From: Pseudomonas sp. G.S.17
GTDB lineage: Bacteria; Pseudomonadota; Gammaproteobacteria; Pseudomonadales; Pseudomonadaceae
DNA length: 64,000 nt
Assembly (NCBI RefSeq): GCF_038096165.1
Contig: NZ_CP151076.1
Location: 3,097,501-3,161,500, forward strand
Direction of reading: 5' to 3'
The notes under the pieces are model-generated. The model did not search any database and was not told the DNA's origin. It saw only the letters and a list, made by a program, of their open reading frames with translations. Each line of letters begins with the position of its first letter. Positions within the stretch are counted from its first letter, which is position 1. Of this stretch, positions 9,266 through 18,215 are shown in pieces. Made by a program: the position numbers and the translations under genes.

Positions 9266-9302
9266 TAAAAAAAATGCCGCTTCATTGAAGCGGCATTTTT
9301 TA
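9266..9302. terminator. Bidirectional intrinsic terminator
   Basis: An A-run, the stem ATGCCGCTTC-ATT-GAAGCGGCAT and a T-run follow in series, so the hairpin works on both strands. It sits right at the stop codon (9300-9302, minus strand) of the response regulator gene. Confidence 0.85.
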
Positions 9303-9974
9303 TGTCGGGCCGTGTAGCTTGTAGCCCACGCCATGAATTGTGTGCAGTAGCGGCGTATCAAAGGGCTTGTCTATCGCTTTACGAAGCAAATAAATATTGC
9401 TTCGTAAACTGTCGGAGTCTGGAGCACGATGACTCCATACCACCTCCTCAAGCTCCCTTCTTTTCACCACCCATGGACTCTTGCGCATCAGGAGCTGGAG
9501 AAACGCCATGTTGGTTGGGTTGAGCTTGATCAAGCTTCCACCCCGAGCGACTTCAAGAGAATCCAGGTCGTACGTCAGGTCGTGGATTTGAAGAATATTT
9601 TTCTTCAAGCCTGTTACCCGCCTGGAGACGGCTTCGACGCGAGCAAACAGCTCGGCCAGCGCAAACGGTTTGACGATGTAGTCATCTGCGCCCACCTGGA
9701 ATCCGGTCAGGCGATCACTGAGCTCATCCCGGGCCGTAAGCATCAGGATGGGGACTCTCTGTCTGGTGTTTTCTCGCAGCCTTTTGCAGACGAGATTGCC
9801 ATCCATGCCCGGTAGCATCAGATCCAGAATGATCGCGTCATAATTGCCCGTCAGCGCAAGATGAAGGCCTGTCAACCCATCAAGCGCGCCTACCACCTCA
9901 CACCCTTTGAGCGTGAAGTACTCGGTTATATTGGCGAGGATATCTTTGTGATCTTCAATGACAAGAATACGCAT
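9300..9974 (-). CDS. OmpR-family response regulator, ColR-like
   Basis: 224 residues. The receiver domain has the acidic pocket (Glu7-Asp8), phospho-acceptor Asp51 in ILDLMLPGMDG, Thr in MLTARD and Lys101 in DDYIVKPFAL. The C-terminal winged helix has SDSLRSNIYLLRKAIDKPF and the end LLHTIHGVGYKL, as in OmpR/PhoB regulators. The wording of the receiver (DILANITEYFTLKG, LDGLTGLHLA, CKRLRENT) is close to what I remember of ColR. No kinase gene is adjacent. A ColS-like orphan kinase lies 15 kb away at 24796-26061, and I infer the two may be partners. The gene ends in a strong terminator. Confidence 0.88.
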   Translation of the reverse strand: MRILVIEDHKDILANITEYFTLKGCEVVGALDGLTGLHLALTGNYDAIILDLMLPGMDGNLVCKRLRENTRQRVPILMLTARDELSDRLTGFQVGADDYIVKPFALAELFARVEAVSRRVTGLKKNILQIHDLTYDLDSLEVARGGSLIKLNPTNMAFLQLLMRKSPWVVKRRELEEVVWSHRAPDSDSLRSNIYLLRKAIDKPFDTPLLHTIHGVGYKLHGPT

Positions 9975-10468
9975 CCTGCCCTCATTTTAATTTGCCCATA
10001 GTTAAGGCGTGGTTTGTCGAAGGGCAATCGCCAAGTTTGATGATGTCAGAGGATGACCTCTCCATTTTCAGGTTCACAAAAAGCAGCCCTCATTTGGCGA
10101 ACGTTTGTTAAGTGTCACCTGCTATTCGTAAAGACTTTGTGAAAATCTACTCAGTGATCGGTGAAAGCCGACCCTCCGGCACGTGGCTACGGCCGTTATT
10201 CGATGCAAACGATGCCATCCCGTGAATCGTCTAAATAACCCCATCAGGTCTGGTCCGCGCTGCTCCTGGGTCTGAGTGGATGCGTCAATGGTGATCACCT
10301 GTCCCGCCAACCTGTATGAGCAGCGCCCTTGAGCAGCCCCCCTGCTTCGATTTGGCTAACCACATCTTGCCGGTCTAATGATGTGCGAATTCGAACTCAC
10401 AAACCCACGCTGGCAAGATTCAACTAGACTTTAAACAGAGCCAAAAAATGACTCTCCCGGAGGGTCAA
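9975..10468. other. Intergenic region between the regulator and nfeD genes
   Basis: About 490 bp between divergent genes. It should hold both promoters. Short frames on both strands lack ribosome sites and sensible composition. No RNA gene or strong repeat was seen. Confidence 0.4.
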
Positions 10469-11002
10469 GTGAACACCCGCTGTTTTCTTGTGGCGATGCT
10501 GCTGGCGATAAGCACATCGCTGTTCGCAGCCGACGCCGTCGTGCTGATAGCCCCCAATCCTGTCGGGATCTGGCTGATCACCTTTGGCGTTGCGTTTCTG
10601 ATCGCCGAAGCGGCAGTGCCCAACTACGGCGTGATCGGCTTGGGCGGGATCGTTATGTTTGTCGTTGGCGCCATCGTTTTAAACAGCACCGAGGTCCCCG
10701 TGCCCTTGATAGTCGGACTGGGGCTTATCAGCGCGCTGTTGTTGGCATTCCTGCTGATCCGTGCGTTGAAAACCCGACCGCGCCATACCGTCAGCGGGGA
10801 TGCCGGGCTGCTGGGCAGCGTAACCCCGATCACCCGCTTGCAAGCCGGCGATGTCTACAGCGGCTGGGTGCTCCTGCAAGGTGAGCAGTGGCAGGTGCTG
10901 AGCGCTACGCCGCTACAAACGGGGCAGCGGGTAAAAGTGACGGCGCGCAAGGGACTATTGCTGGAAGTGACCGCCGCTGAAATGGCACTGGATGGAGATT
11001 GA
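10469..11002 (+). CDS. Short NfeD-family membrane protein
   Basis: About 177 residues from GTG 10469, chosen because GGAGGG lies 6 bases upstream; an ATG at 10448 has no such site. The N-terminus is a signal peptide ([14 protein letters not shown]). Three or four membrane segments follow ([53 protein letters not shown]), and then a soluble C-terminal OB-fold domain ([12 protein letters not shown]...[13 protein letters not shown]). This is the short NfeD form without the ClpP-like serine-protease domain. The slipin gene starts 2 bp after its stop; NfeD-slipin pairs are conserved and thought to act together in membrane microdomain organisation. Confidence 0.88.
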   Translation: MNTRCFLVAMLLAISTSLFAADAVVLIAPNPVGIWLITFGVAFLIAEAAVPNYGVIGLGGIVMFVVGAIVLNSTEVPVPLIVGLGLISALLLAFLLIRALKTRPRHTVSGDAGLLGSVTPITRLQAGDVYSGWVLLQGEQWQVLSATPLQTGQRVKVTARKGLLLEVTAAEMALDGD

Positions 11003-11004
11003 TC

Positions 11005-11781
11005 ATGGGCCTGCAATTGGGTTTTGTCGCGCTGCTCCTGCTGGCAATTGTGCTGGCCGCTGGGGCCTTTCGCATCCTGCGCGAATACGAACGCGGCGTG
11101 GTGTTCCAGCTCGGGCGCTTCTGGCAGGTCAAGGGACCCGGTCTGATCCTGCTCATTCCGGTGGTCCAGCAGATGGTCCGGGTCGATTTGCGCACGGTGG
11201 TGCTGGACATCCCTGCGCAAGACGTCATCACCCGGGACAACGTTTCGGTCAAGGTCAACGCCGTGCTGTACTTCCGTGTCCTGGATCCTCAGAAAGCCAT
11301 CATCCAGGTCGAGGATTTTCTCATGGCCACCAGTCAGCTGGCTCAGACCACACTGCGGGCGGTACTGGGCAAGCATGAACTCGATGAATTGCTGGCTGAA
11401 CGGGAACGCCTGAACTTCGACATTCAGCAAGTCCTCGACGCCCAGACCGATGCGTGGGGTATCAAGGTCGCGAACGTTGAGATCAAACACGTTGATCTCA
11501 ACGAATCGATGATCCGCGCGATTGCCAGACAGGCCGAAGCCGAACGTGAGCGCCGGGCCAAGGTCATTCACGCCGAAGGCGAATTGCAGGCTTCGGAAAA
11601 ACTCATGCAGGCTGCCGAAATGCTTGGCAGACAACCCGGCGCCATGCAGCTGCGCTATATGCAAACCCTCAGCTCCATTGCCGGCGACAAGAGTTCGACC
11701 ATCGTCTTTCCGTTGCCTATTGAATTGCTCAAGGGCATGGCGGAGCTGTCATCCGGAGAGTCTGGCCACGGTAAAACCTGA
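11005..11781 (+). CDS. Slipin (stomatin/SPFH-family membrane protein)
   Basis: 258 residues from ATG 11005 with GGAGA about 7 bases upstream; a TTG two codons earlier is less likely. One N-terminal membrane segment ([17 protein letters not shown]) is followed by the SPFH/band-7 domain: [54 protein letters not shown] in separate blocks. A coiled-coil region rich in E/A/R ([17 protein letters not shown]) comes next, and the end resembles other slipins. It forms oligomeric rings at the inner membrane. It is translationally coupled to the NfeD gene in front of it. Confidence 0.93.
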   Translation: MGLQLGFVALLLLAIVLAAGAFRILREYERGVVFQLGRFWQVKGPGLILLIPVVQQMVRVDLRTVVLDIPAQDVITRDNVSVKVNAVLYFRVLDPQKAIIQVEDFLMATSQLAQTTLRAVLGKHELDELLAERERLNFDIQQVLDAQTDAWGIKVANVEIKHVDLNESMIRAIARQAEAERERRAKVIHAEGELQASEKLMQAAEMLGRQPGAMQLRYMQTLSSIAGDKSSTIVFPLPIELLKGMAELSSGESGHGKT

Positions 11782-11805
11782 TGTTGAGAACCTCGTCAGA
11801 CAGCT

Positions 11806-11841
11806 GTGGGCTATAAGCTGAGTTGCTAACTTATAACCCAC
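11806..11841. terminator. Hairpin between the convergent slipin and TRAP genes
   Basis: GTGGGCTATAAG (11806-11817) and CTTATAACCCAC (11830-11841) form a 12-bp stem with one mismatch. It lies between the two convergent stops. No long T-run follows, so it may be a weak or Rho-assisted terminator. Confidence 0.5.
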
Positions 11842-11850
11842 TCAAGCCCT

Positions 11851-12870
11851 TTACTGCCCAGCACGAACCTTGGCGATTTCGGCATACATCATTTTCACCA
11901 GGCTGCCATCAAGCTCTTTGGAGAACTTCTCGATCACCGGCTGCACACGCTCACGAAAACGGTCTTTCTCTTCGGGTGAGATGTCGTTCACCGCAACGTG
12001 CTTCTCCAGATTGCCTCGCGCTTTTTCCATGCTCTGCGCAGTGACCTTGCGCTGGAACACCTGAGCCTCTACGGCAGCGTCTTTTATTAATTTCTTTTCA
12101 TCTTCATTAAGACGATCCCAGGTTTTCTTGCCGATGATGAAGGACTGTGGATTGAAGATATGGCCCGTCACCGACAGGTACTTTTGTACTTCGTAGAACT
12201 TGCTGCCTTCGATCACCGTAAACGGGTTTTCCTGGCCGTCAATGGTGTGCTGCTCCAGGCCGGTATACACCTCGGGAAAAGCCATCGGCACGGGGTTGGC
12301 GCCCAGCGCGGAGAACGTTTCCAGATAGATTGGCGATTGGATCACCCGAAGCTTCAGGCCTTGCATGTCTTCCAGTTTGTTAATGGGGTGTTTGCTGTTG
12401 GTGATGTTACGAAAACCAAGGTCCCAGTAACCCAGGCTGATCAGCCCCTTGCTGTCCAGTTGCGCGGCCAGATTCTGACCTACCGGGCCATCGATCACCG
12501 CGTGAGCTTCTGCCACATTGTTGAACAGGAATGGGAAGTCCAGCATCGCGAAGTCCTTGGCCTGGGCGGCCAGGATGCCGGAGTTGAGCACGGTCAGGTC
12601 CAGCGTACCGCCCTGCAATGCGGACACGGTTTGCACATCGCCGCCCAGGGTGCCACCCGGGAAAAGTCGAACTTTGATCTTGCCGCCGCTGCTTTGGGTC
12701 AGCAGGTCGGCAAATTTCTGGGCGCCCTGCCCTTGCGGGTGTTCTATGACGTTCTGGAACGCAAAGCGCAGGGTTCGCTCTCGAATCTCCGCCGCGTGGC
12801 TGGCCATACTGCCCAGCAACAGGCTTGTTGCACAGGCACCCGCCAGCAGGGATTTCATGATTTTTTGCAT
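11851..12870 (-). CDS. dctP: TRAP transporter substrate-binding protein (DctP family)
   Basis: 339 residues from ATG 12870, chosen because GGAG lies 7-8 bases upstream; an in-frame ATG is found four codons earlier. A Sec signal peptide (SLLAGACATSLLLGSMASHA) precedes a DctP fold. LRFAFQNVIEHPQGQGAQKFADLL, then GGTLGGDVQTVSALQGG, then LKLRVIQSPIYLETFSALGANPVPM carry the usual carboxylate-binding arginine region, and DGQENPF is the family hallmark near residue 210. It captures an organic acid in the periplasm for the DctQM permease encoded immediately upstream in the same operon. The ligand cannot be read from the sequence. Its place near the apionate genes makes a sugar acid such as D-apionate a plausible guess. 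Confidence 0.93.
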   Translation of the reverse strand: MQKIMKSLLAGACATSLLLGSMASHAAEIRERTLRFAFQNVIEHPQGQGAQKFADLLTQSSGGKIKVRLFPGGTLGGDVQTVSALQGGTLDLTVLNSGILAAQAKDFAMLDFPFLFNNVAEAHAVIDGPVGQNLAAQLDSKGLISLGYWDLGFRNITNSKHPINKLEDMQGLKLRVIQSPIYLETFSALGANPVPMAFPEVYTGLEQHTIDGQENPFTVIEGSKFYEVQKYLSVTGHIFNPQSFIIGKKTWDRLNEDEKKLIKDAAVEAQVFQRKVTAQSMEKARGNLEKHVAVNDISPEEKDRFRERVQPVIEKFSKELDGSLVKMMYAEIAKVRAGQ

Positions 12871-12922
12871 GTCACTCTCCATATTGTTTTTAGAAGTCGA
12901 ATTACTGGGATGCTCACCGAGA

Positions 12923-14203
12923 TCAACCGGTGAAAAACTTCAACGGCACGAGAACCAGCGAAGGAAACAGCACTAGCAGAAACAGCACAACGAACTGGGC
13001 CAGCATGAACGGCCAGACACCTCGAATGATCTCGTCCATACGTATCTTCGACACACCACACACCACATTGAGTACCGTACCGACGGGGGGCGTGATCAAG
13101 CCAATGGCGCAGTTGATCAAGAAAATTACGCCGAAGTACACCGGATCAATACCAGCCATGACGACGGCCGGCATCAACACCGGCGTCAGCAGCAGGATGG
13201 TCGGCGTCATGTCCATCGCCGTGCCAACCAGAATCACCAGGAGCATGATGACCATCAACAACATGGTCGGGTTATCCATGAAGGGTGCGAGTAGCCCCGC
13301 CAGTTGTTGAGGCAACTCGGCGATCGTCACCAGCCATGACGACACCATGGCCGCCGCCACCAGAAACATCACCACCGATGTGGTCTTCGCTGAAGCCAGA
13401 ATCAGGTCATACAGCTGGTTGACCTTCAGCTCCCGGTAGATCACCAGCGATACGAACAGCGCATAAACCGCCGCAACCACGGCCGCCTCAGTGGGGGTAA
13501 AGATGCCGAACTTCAGGCCGAAAACGATGATCAGTGGCAAGCCCAGCGCCCAGCTGCCGTCGACCAGGGTCCCCATGATCTGGGCCAGGCTCTGTTTGGC
13601 AGGAGGCGCAATGTTCTCGCTGCGGGAAACAAACCACCAGGCAACTGCGAGCGCGACGCCCAGCATGAGTCCCGGCACGATTCCAGCCAGAAACAGCTTG
13701 CTGATCGATACGCCGGACGCGACGCCGAAGACGATGAATCCGATGCTTGGCGGAATCACTGGCGCGATGATCCCGCCCGCAGCGATGAGGCCAGCCGAAT
13801 GCGCGCGGTTATGCCCGGCCTGAATCATCATCGGTACCAGCAGCGCGGCGAGCGCGGCCGCATCGGCCACCGCCGAGCCTGACAACGACGCCAGCAGGCA
13901 CGAGGCAATGATTGCCACATAGCCCAGTCCGCCGCGCTTGTGGCCGACTAACGCCATGGCGATATTGACGATGCGTTTGGACAAGCCGCCAGCATTCATG
14001 ATCTCGCCAGCCAGCATGAAGAACGGCACCGCCATCAACGGGAAGCTGTCCGCGCCGTTGAGCAGGTTCTGCGCGATGATCTGCGCGTCGAACAGGTCCA
14101 GATGCAGCATCAATGCGACACTGACCAGCAGCAAAGCGAAGGCAATCGGGATACCCAAGGCCATGGTGCCGATCAGCGAACCTAGGAAAATAGCCAGGGT
14201 CAT
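12923..14203 (-). CDS. dctM: TRAP transporter large permease subunit (DctM)
   Basis: 426 residues, almost wholly hydrophobic, with about 12 membrane segments (LAIFLGSLIGTMALGIPIAF at the start). Conserved DctM blocks include FPLMAVPFFMLAGEIMNAGG, SGSAVADAAAL and the GIIAPVIPPSIGFIVFG loop, and VYFGVIFLINCAIGLITPPVG near the end. It couples uptake to a sodium or proton gradient together with DctQ and DctP. The start overlaps the dctQ stop by 4 bp, and dctP follows after about 50 bp, so the three form one operon. Confidence 0.94.
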   Translation of the reverse strand: MTLAIFLGSLIGTMALGIPIAFALLLVSVALMLHLDLFDAQIIAQNLLNGADSFPLMAVPFFMLAGEIMNAGGLSKRIVNIAMALVGHKRGGLGYVAIIASCLLASLSGSAVADAAALAALLVPMMIQAGHNRAHSAGLIAAGGIIAPVIPPSIGFIVFGVASGVSISKLFLAGIVPGLMLGVALAVAWWFVSRSENIAPPAKQSLAQIMGTLVDGSWALGLPLIIVFGLKFGIFTPTEAAVVAAVYALFVSLVIYRELKVNQLYDLILASAKTTSVVMFLVAAAMVSSWLVTIAELPQQLAGLLAPFMDNPTMLLMVIMLLVILVGTAMDMTPTILLLTPVLMPAVVMAGIDPVYFGVIFLINCAIGLITPPVGTVLNVVCGVSKIRMDEIIRGVWPFMLAQFVVLFLLVLFPSLVLVPLKFFTG

Positions 14204-14763
14204 GGGTGAGTACTCTTGGTGGTGGACTGCTGTTTCTGGATAGTGTCGATCTCCTGCGCTGCGTCACTGTCCCTGACCATCACCAACTCGTCATCGCTCA
14301 GCTTGCCGCTGACCACCCGATACAACTCGTACATGAGAATTGCGCCGGCGCTGGCACCAAATACCAGGCCTGCGGCGTAGAACAGCGCCATGGACAAGCC
14401 TGATGCGGGCGCCACGACCTCCAGGTTGATGACTGCCTGCTGCCAACTGCCGCTGAACACCAGCCAGCAGATGTAAATCATCAAGACGTGCCCTATCACC
14501 AGGCAAATGCGCTTGCCGCCAGGGGGCAAGCGCCTGACCAGACTGTCCAGGCCCATGTGCGCCCGCTCCTTCAGCGCGACCAGTGCACCGAGAAAAATCA
14601 TCCAGACGAAAAACCAGCGAGACAACTCTTCAGAGACACTGATCCCTGAGTTGAACGCATAGCGCAGTACCACGTTGCCGAAGACCAGCACGATCATCGC
14701 GACCATGCACAGCACAATCAGCAACTTCAGAAGTTTGAAATACAACCCCACGATTCTTGTCAT
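14200..14763 (-). CDS. dctQ: TRAP transporter small permease subunit (DctQ)
   Basis: 187 residues with four membrane segments: LLIVLCMVAMIVLVFGNVV, then SRWFFVWMIFLGALVAL with the typical EELSRW motif before it, a third around LVIGHVLMIYICWLVF, and a fourth at LFYAAGLVFGASAGAILM. This is the DctQ pattern. The C-terminal 25 residues are hydrophilic and poorly conserved. It is the first gene of the operon and ends in a 4-bp overlap with dctM. Confidence 0.92.
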   Translation of the reverse strand: MTRIVGLYFKLLKLLIVLCMVAMIVLVFGNVVLRYAFNSGISVSEELSRWFFVWMIFLGALVALKERAHMGLDSLVRRLPPGGKRICLVIGHVLMIYICWLVFSGSWQQAVINLEVVAPASGLSMALFYAAGLVFGASAGAILMYELYRVVSGKLSDDELVMVRDSDAAQEIDTIQKQQSTTKSTHP

Positions 14764-15266
14764 TGCCTACCTCGAAAATGCCCCGAAACCGAAATGCTTA
14801 AAGCGACGCCGCAAAGGCAAAAACAGGTCTGACTCCCGTAGATGCCCTGTGCCTTATGGCTGCGTTAAAACAAAACTGCGGGCGAACGGCGACCGCGCGG
14901 AACGGGTGGCGTGGTAGAACGCAGAGGAGAATGGGGAAGATGAACAGCGAGCAAGGTCTGCTGCATGGGAGGGCCTCTATCATTTATTGTTGTTTTCCTG
15001 GCGATGACAATCCAGGTGTGGGGTTAAAAATGTACTAACTGGTTAATACGGTCAACATCCAAATAGGGATTTGAGGCCTGGAGCTGATAAAGCGTGCGAT
15101 TAACGATCACTTTTCAGGTAGATTTGTTTCAACTTGGTGACGCAGTGGTCGGTAAACGTTTCCAGGATGGAGCGTGCGCCAGCAGCTTAGATTAAAGCTT
15201 TGCCCTTTGCGGTCGACGACTACCCATTGAAGAATGGTTTTTATAACCTTGCGAAGGAGCAGCGGG
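14764..15266. other. Intergenic region between the divergent TRAP operon and chemoreceptor gene
   Basis: About 500 bp holding both promoters. The only structured element noticed is the imperfect palindrome at 15032-15049. No RNA gene or credible small protein was found. Confidence 0.4.
15032..15049. promoter_or_regulatory. Imperfect palindrome, possible regulator site
   Basis: GTACTAACTGGTTAATAC has arms GTAxTAA / TTAxTAC around CTGG. Its size fits a GntR/FCD-type operator, and an FCD regulator is encoded at 17375-18067. The assignment is speculative; the MFS-gene promoter does not carry a clear copy. Confidence 0.25.
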
Positions 15267-17063
15267 ATGCGGATGTTCAAGGCTTTGTATGAGTCCATCG
15301 AAATGCAATGTTTCGATTCACTCACCAAAAAACTCTCAAGCCTTTTCCTGCTTGTCGTCGTCAGTGGTCTGCTCTACTGGGTAGCCTTGAGCATTCGTGC
15401 CGATATCGTTCAACAACTGCACACCTCGCAGCTGGATGCGACCGTGCTGGGCCAGATTGAAGACAGCTTGAGCTCGCTCAGCAACGCGATCCTGTTCAGC
15501 ACATTGTTCACGCTGTGCATGGTCAGCTTCCTGGTCTGGTATTTCCGCCACCTGATCGTGCGTCCGGTCACGCATATGACCAAGGTCCTTGAAGAAATTG
15601 CCAGCGGCAGCGGCGACCTGTCCAAAGATCTGCCGCTGCTGACCCATGACGAAATTCGCGGACTGGCGAGCACCTGTAATCGCTTTCTGGGCAAACAACG
15701 GGAAATCATCAGTACCATCCAGGCCCTGACTGTGCAAATTGCCGTCGAGTCGGCTCGTTCCTTGAAGAACATCAGCGATTCCAGCGACAGCGCGACCCAT
15801 CAGGCACGCTTCGCCAAGGAAGTGATGGACCAAAGCAACATGGCGGTGGGCAATATTCAGGAGGTTTCGCAACAGACTCAAGGGATCTCCAGCACCACGG
15901 CACAGAACCTGAGCATGGCCCGCAACTCCTATGCCGAACTGCTGGAAGTCACCGGCAACATCAGTGAGATTTCCAACAACCTCAACGAATTCAGTACCCT
16001 CGTTTCTGCATTGAACCAGCGTTCATCGAGCATCAAATCCATCGTTGGCCTGATCCAGAAGATTTCCTCGCAAACCAATCTGTTGGCGCTTAACGCTGCG
16101 ATTGAAGCCGCACGTGCAGGTGAAAGCGGACGCGGCTTCGCGGTTGTGGCGGATGAAGTGCGTACGCTGGCGCAGAACGTCAGCAAGGCCACTGACGATA
16201 TCTCGCAGAACATCGACGCCATGCTGCTGGAAGTCGGCTCCACCCATGAGCAAACCGCACACATCAGCCATAGCGCCCGGGAAACCCGCAAGGTCGTCGA
16301 GCGCGCCTCTGGTCATTTCGAGACCATGATCGGCGACTTCGAGTCCACCAACGGCAAGCTTGCCGACATCGCCGAACACATTCAGCAGTTCGCCGAGAGC
16401 AATACCGGCATCAACGAGCGCGTCACCCGGATCTACGCCGACAGCCAGTCCATTGATCAACGCATGGTGCTTTCAGCCACGGCGACCCGCGACCTGTTAG
16501 GCGTCGCCGAACGGGTGCAGACGATGCTCGGCAAATTTGTCCTGGGCCATGGCGCGCTGGATGCGGCGATTACCCGGGCAAGCGAATGCCGCGATACCCT
16601 TCAGCTGCGCTTGGCGGTAATGCAACGCGAAGGACTCAATCTGTTCGACCAGAGCTATAAACTGATCCCCAACACGGATCCCAAGCAGTACATGACCAGC
16701 TACACCGAACGCTTCGCGCAGGCGTGTCAGGAAGAATGCGACAAGCTGACCAAGGGCACAAAAGGTGGCAAGGTGTCGTTCATCGTCGACAACAAGGGCT
16801 ATTGCCCGGTCAACAACAGCTGGGTTTCGAAACCGCCAACCGGCGACCGCACTGTCGACCTGCCCGTCTGCCGTAACAAACGGATGTTCAGCGACCCTAT
16901 CGGCCTGCGTGCAGCGGGGAATGTACAGCGCTTCCTGCTCCAGACTTACCTGCGCGACACAGGGGAAATCATGACCGAGATCGACGTGCCGTTCTTCTTC
17001 GACGGCCGCCATTGGGGCAACCTGCGCATGGGCTTTGATGCGGCGGTGTTGCTGGCGGAATAA
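15267..17063 (+). CDS. Methyl-accepting chemotaxis protein with a C-terminal extra domain
   Basis: 598 residues from ATG 15267, with AAGGAG about 10 bases upstream. Two membrane segments ([18 protein letters not shown] and [17 protein letters not shown]) enclose only about 35 periplasmic residues, too few for a normal ligand-binding domain. A HAMP-like segment ([20 protein letters not shown]) and the signalling hairpin follow, with the tip [20 protein letters not shown] near residue 268. After the coiled coil there is a separate domain of about 140 residues (about 458-598) with cysteines (ACQEEC, YCPVNN, VCRNKR) and [11 protein letters not shown]...[12 protein letters not shown]. Sensing may therefore be cytoplasmic and C-terminal. 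It lies between the TRAP operon and the FCD regulator. Confidence 0.9.
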   Translation: MRMFKALYESIEMQCFDSLTKKLSSLFLLVVVSGLLYWVALSIRADIVQQLHTSQLDATVLGQIEDSLSSLSNAILFSTLFTLCMVSFLVWYFRHLIVRPVTHMTKVLEEIASGSGDLSKDLPLLTHDEIRGLASTCNRFLGKQREIISTIQALTVQIAVESARSLKNISDSSDSATHQARFAKEVMDQSNMAVGNIQEVSQQTQGISSTTAQNLSMARNSYAELLEVTGNISEISNNLNEFSTLVSALNQRSSSIKSIVGLIQKISSQTNLLALNAAIEAARAGESGRGFAVVADEVRTLAQNVSKATDDISQNIDAMLLEVGSTHEQTAHISHSARETRKVVERASGHFETMIGDFESTNGKLADIAEHIQQFAESNTGINERVTRIYADSQSIDQRMVLSATATRDLLGVAERVQTMLGKFVLGHGALDAAITRASECRDTLQLRLAVMQREGLNLFDQSYKLIPNTDPKQYMTSYTERFAQACQEECDKLTKGTKGGKVSFIVDNKGYCPVNNSWVSKPPTGDRTVDLPVCRNKRMFSDPIGLRAAGNVQRFLLQTYLRDTGEIMTEIDVPFFFDGRHWGNLRMGFDAAVLLAE

Positions 17064-17076
17064 AAGGCGTAAGACT

Positions 17077-17150
17077 GGCTTTAGCCGGGAGGGCGAAAGG
17101 TCTGACAACGCAACTGCTGCGAATGTATCGGCCTCCTCCCGGCTAAAGCC
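17077..17150. repeat. REP-type palindrome after the chemoreceptor gene
   Basis: GGCTTTAGCCGGGAGG (17077-17092) and CCTCCCGGCTAAAGCC (17135-17150) are perfect inverted copies 42 bp apart. This is the form of Pseudomonas REP pairs. It begins 14 bp after the stop codon and may also act as a transcript-stabilising or terminating hairpin. Confidence 0.8.
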
Positions 17151-17159
17151 GGTCCTACG

Positions 17160-17322
17160 CAGACTGTGTGAAAACGTGACGAGCGAAGGCAAGACAAGGC
17201 AAAAACAGGCGGAAAAGCGGAGTCTAGGTGTTCTAAATGAGCATTTTCCGCCTGTTTTTAACGCAGTATTGTGTGCGTAGCGCCGAAGGTCGCCCAGCCT
17301 GCAGTAGTTTTCACACAGTCTG
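17160..17322. mobile_element. 163-bp MITE-like element with 16-bp perfect terminal inverted repeats
   Basis: The ends CAGACTGTGTGAAAAC (17160-17175) and GTTTTCACACAGTCTG (17307-17322) are exact inverse copies. TACG stands directly outside each end (17156-17159 and 17323-17326), as expected for a 4-bp target duplication. Inside is a second perfect 16-bp inverted repeat, AAAAACAGGCGGAAAA (17201-17216) against 17244-17259. There is no transposase, so movement would need one in trans. It sits between a REP palindrome and the FCD regulator gene. Confidence 0.75.
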
Positions 17323-17374
17323 TACGGGTTGCGTGAGGATCAACACGGTATTTACACGTGTCACGTTACTGGCC

Positions 17375-18067
17375 TCAATCGCCGACGTGCGTCACCAAAT
17401 GGTCATGCATCGCCCGTTCGGCACCGCTGGCATCGCCTTGTTTGATGAACTTGAGAATTTCCTCATGTTCAGCGATGGTCAGTTCGCGAGCCTTGGCCCT
17501 CAGCATTTCCTGGCGATAGTCAGCCATCCATTCAAGAATGGCGCGAGAGATTGCCGAATAGATGGGATTGCCTGAAATACGCGCGATTTCACCGTGGAAC
17601 TCCATGTCGATGGTAATGAAGTCTGGGCTGTCCTGGAATTTGTGCATGTTCGCGACAATGGCTTCCAGACGCGCAATATCCGCTGGCGAGGCTTTCTGGG
17701 CGGCAATCTTGACCAGGCCGGTCTCAAAAAATGTCCGGGCCTGACGAAGATGGTCGACATTGGAGGCCGAGCTCGACAATAAATGGCGGGCCGCGAGATC
17801 AATCTGGCCGATCATCGAGTGCATGTCGACCTGCCCGACTTTGGCCCGCTCGCCATGCTGGATGGTGATCATGCCCATGCCCGCCAGACGCTGCATGGCT
17901 TCGCGAACGACCGGGCGCCCTACCCCGAACGTCTCCATGAGTTCTCGCTCGGCGGGCATTTGATCGCCAGGCTGAAGATTGTCTTCCTCGATCAGGCTAA
18001 GCAGCTGCTCAAAGACCACATCGGAGAGCTTCTTGCGTTGGATCAGGCGCTTTTTTATCTCGGGCAT
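17375..18067 (-). CDS. GntR-family transcriptional regulator, FCD subfamily
   Basis: 230 residues. The N-terminal winged helix reads KLSDVVFEQLLSLIEEDNL, QPGDQMPAERELMETFGVG and RPVVREAMQRLAGMGMI in order, the standard GntR recognition domain. The C-terminal helical FCD domain has DMEFHGEIARISGN (metal/ligand Asp and His) and a late EHEEIL and MHDHL with further histidines. FCD regulators bind sugar acids or other carboxylates. The gene lies about 150 bp downstream of the apionate-type operon on the same strand and opposite the chemoreceptor. I infer that it is the local regulator, with apionate or a catabolite as effector. Confidence 0.9.
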   Translation of the reverse strand: MPEIKKRLIQRKKLSDVVFEQLLSLIEEDNLQPGDQMPAERELMETFGVGRPVVREAMQRLAGMGMITIQHGERAKVGQVDMHSMIGQIDLAARHLLSSSASNVDHLRQARTFFETGLVKIAAQKASPADIARLEAIVANMHKFQDSPDFITIDMEFHGEIARISGNPIYSAISRAILEWMADYRQEMLRAKARELTIAEHEEILKFIKQGDASGAERAMHDHLVTHVGD

Positions 18068-18215
18068 TGCGAAAAGTAGCTCCAGGCAAAGGCATTACGG
18101 TAGACACGACGGCCACCATTATAAGCCAGCCTTGAGCACAGCATTGCAGTCAATCACCACCCGGCCCCACACAAGCTGACATCGGGCCGAGTGGTGTTGC
18201 ACCTGACTGACTGGA

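Noticed and set aside
10469..11002. Truncated NfeD protease
   Set aside because: The short NfeD form without the protease domain is a normal variant, and the signal peptide and start are intact.
12160..12933. Long plus-strand frame across the dctP gene
   Set aside because: Antisense shadow of dctP; no ribosome site and no family features.
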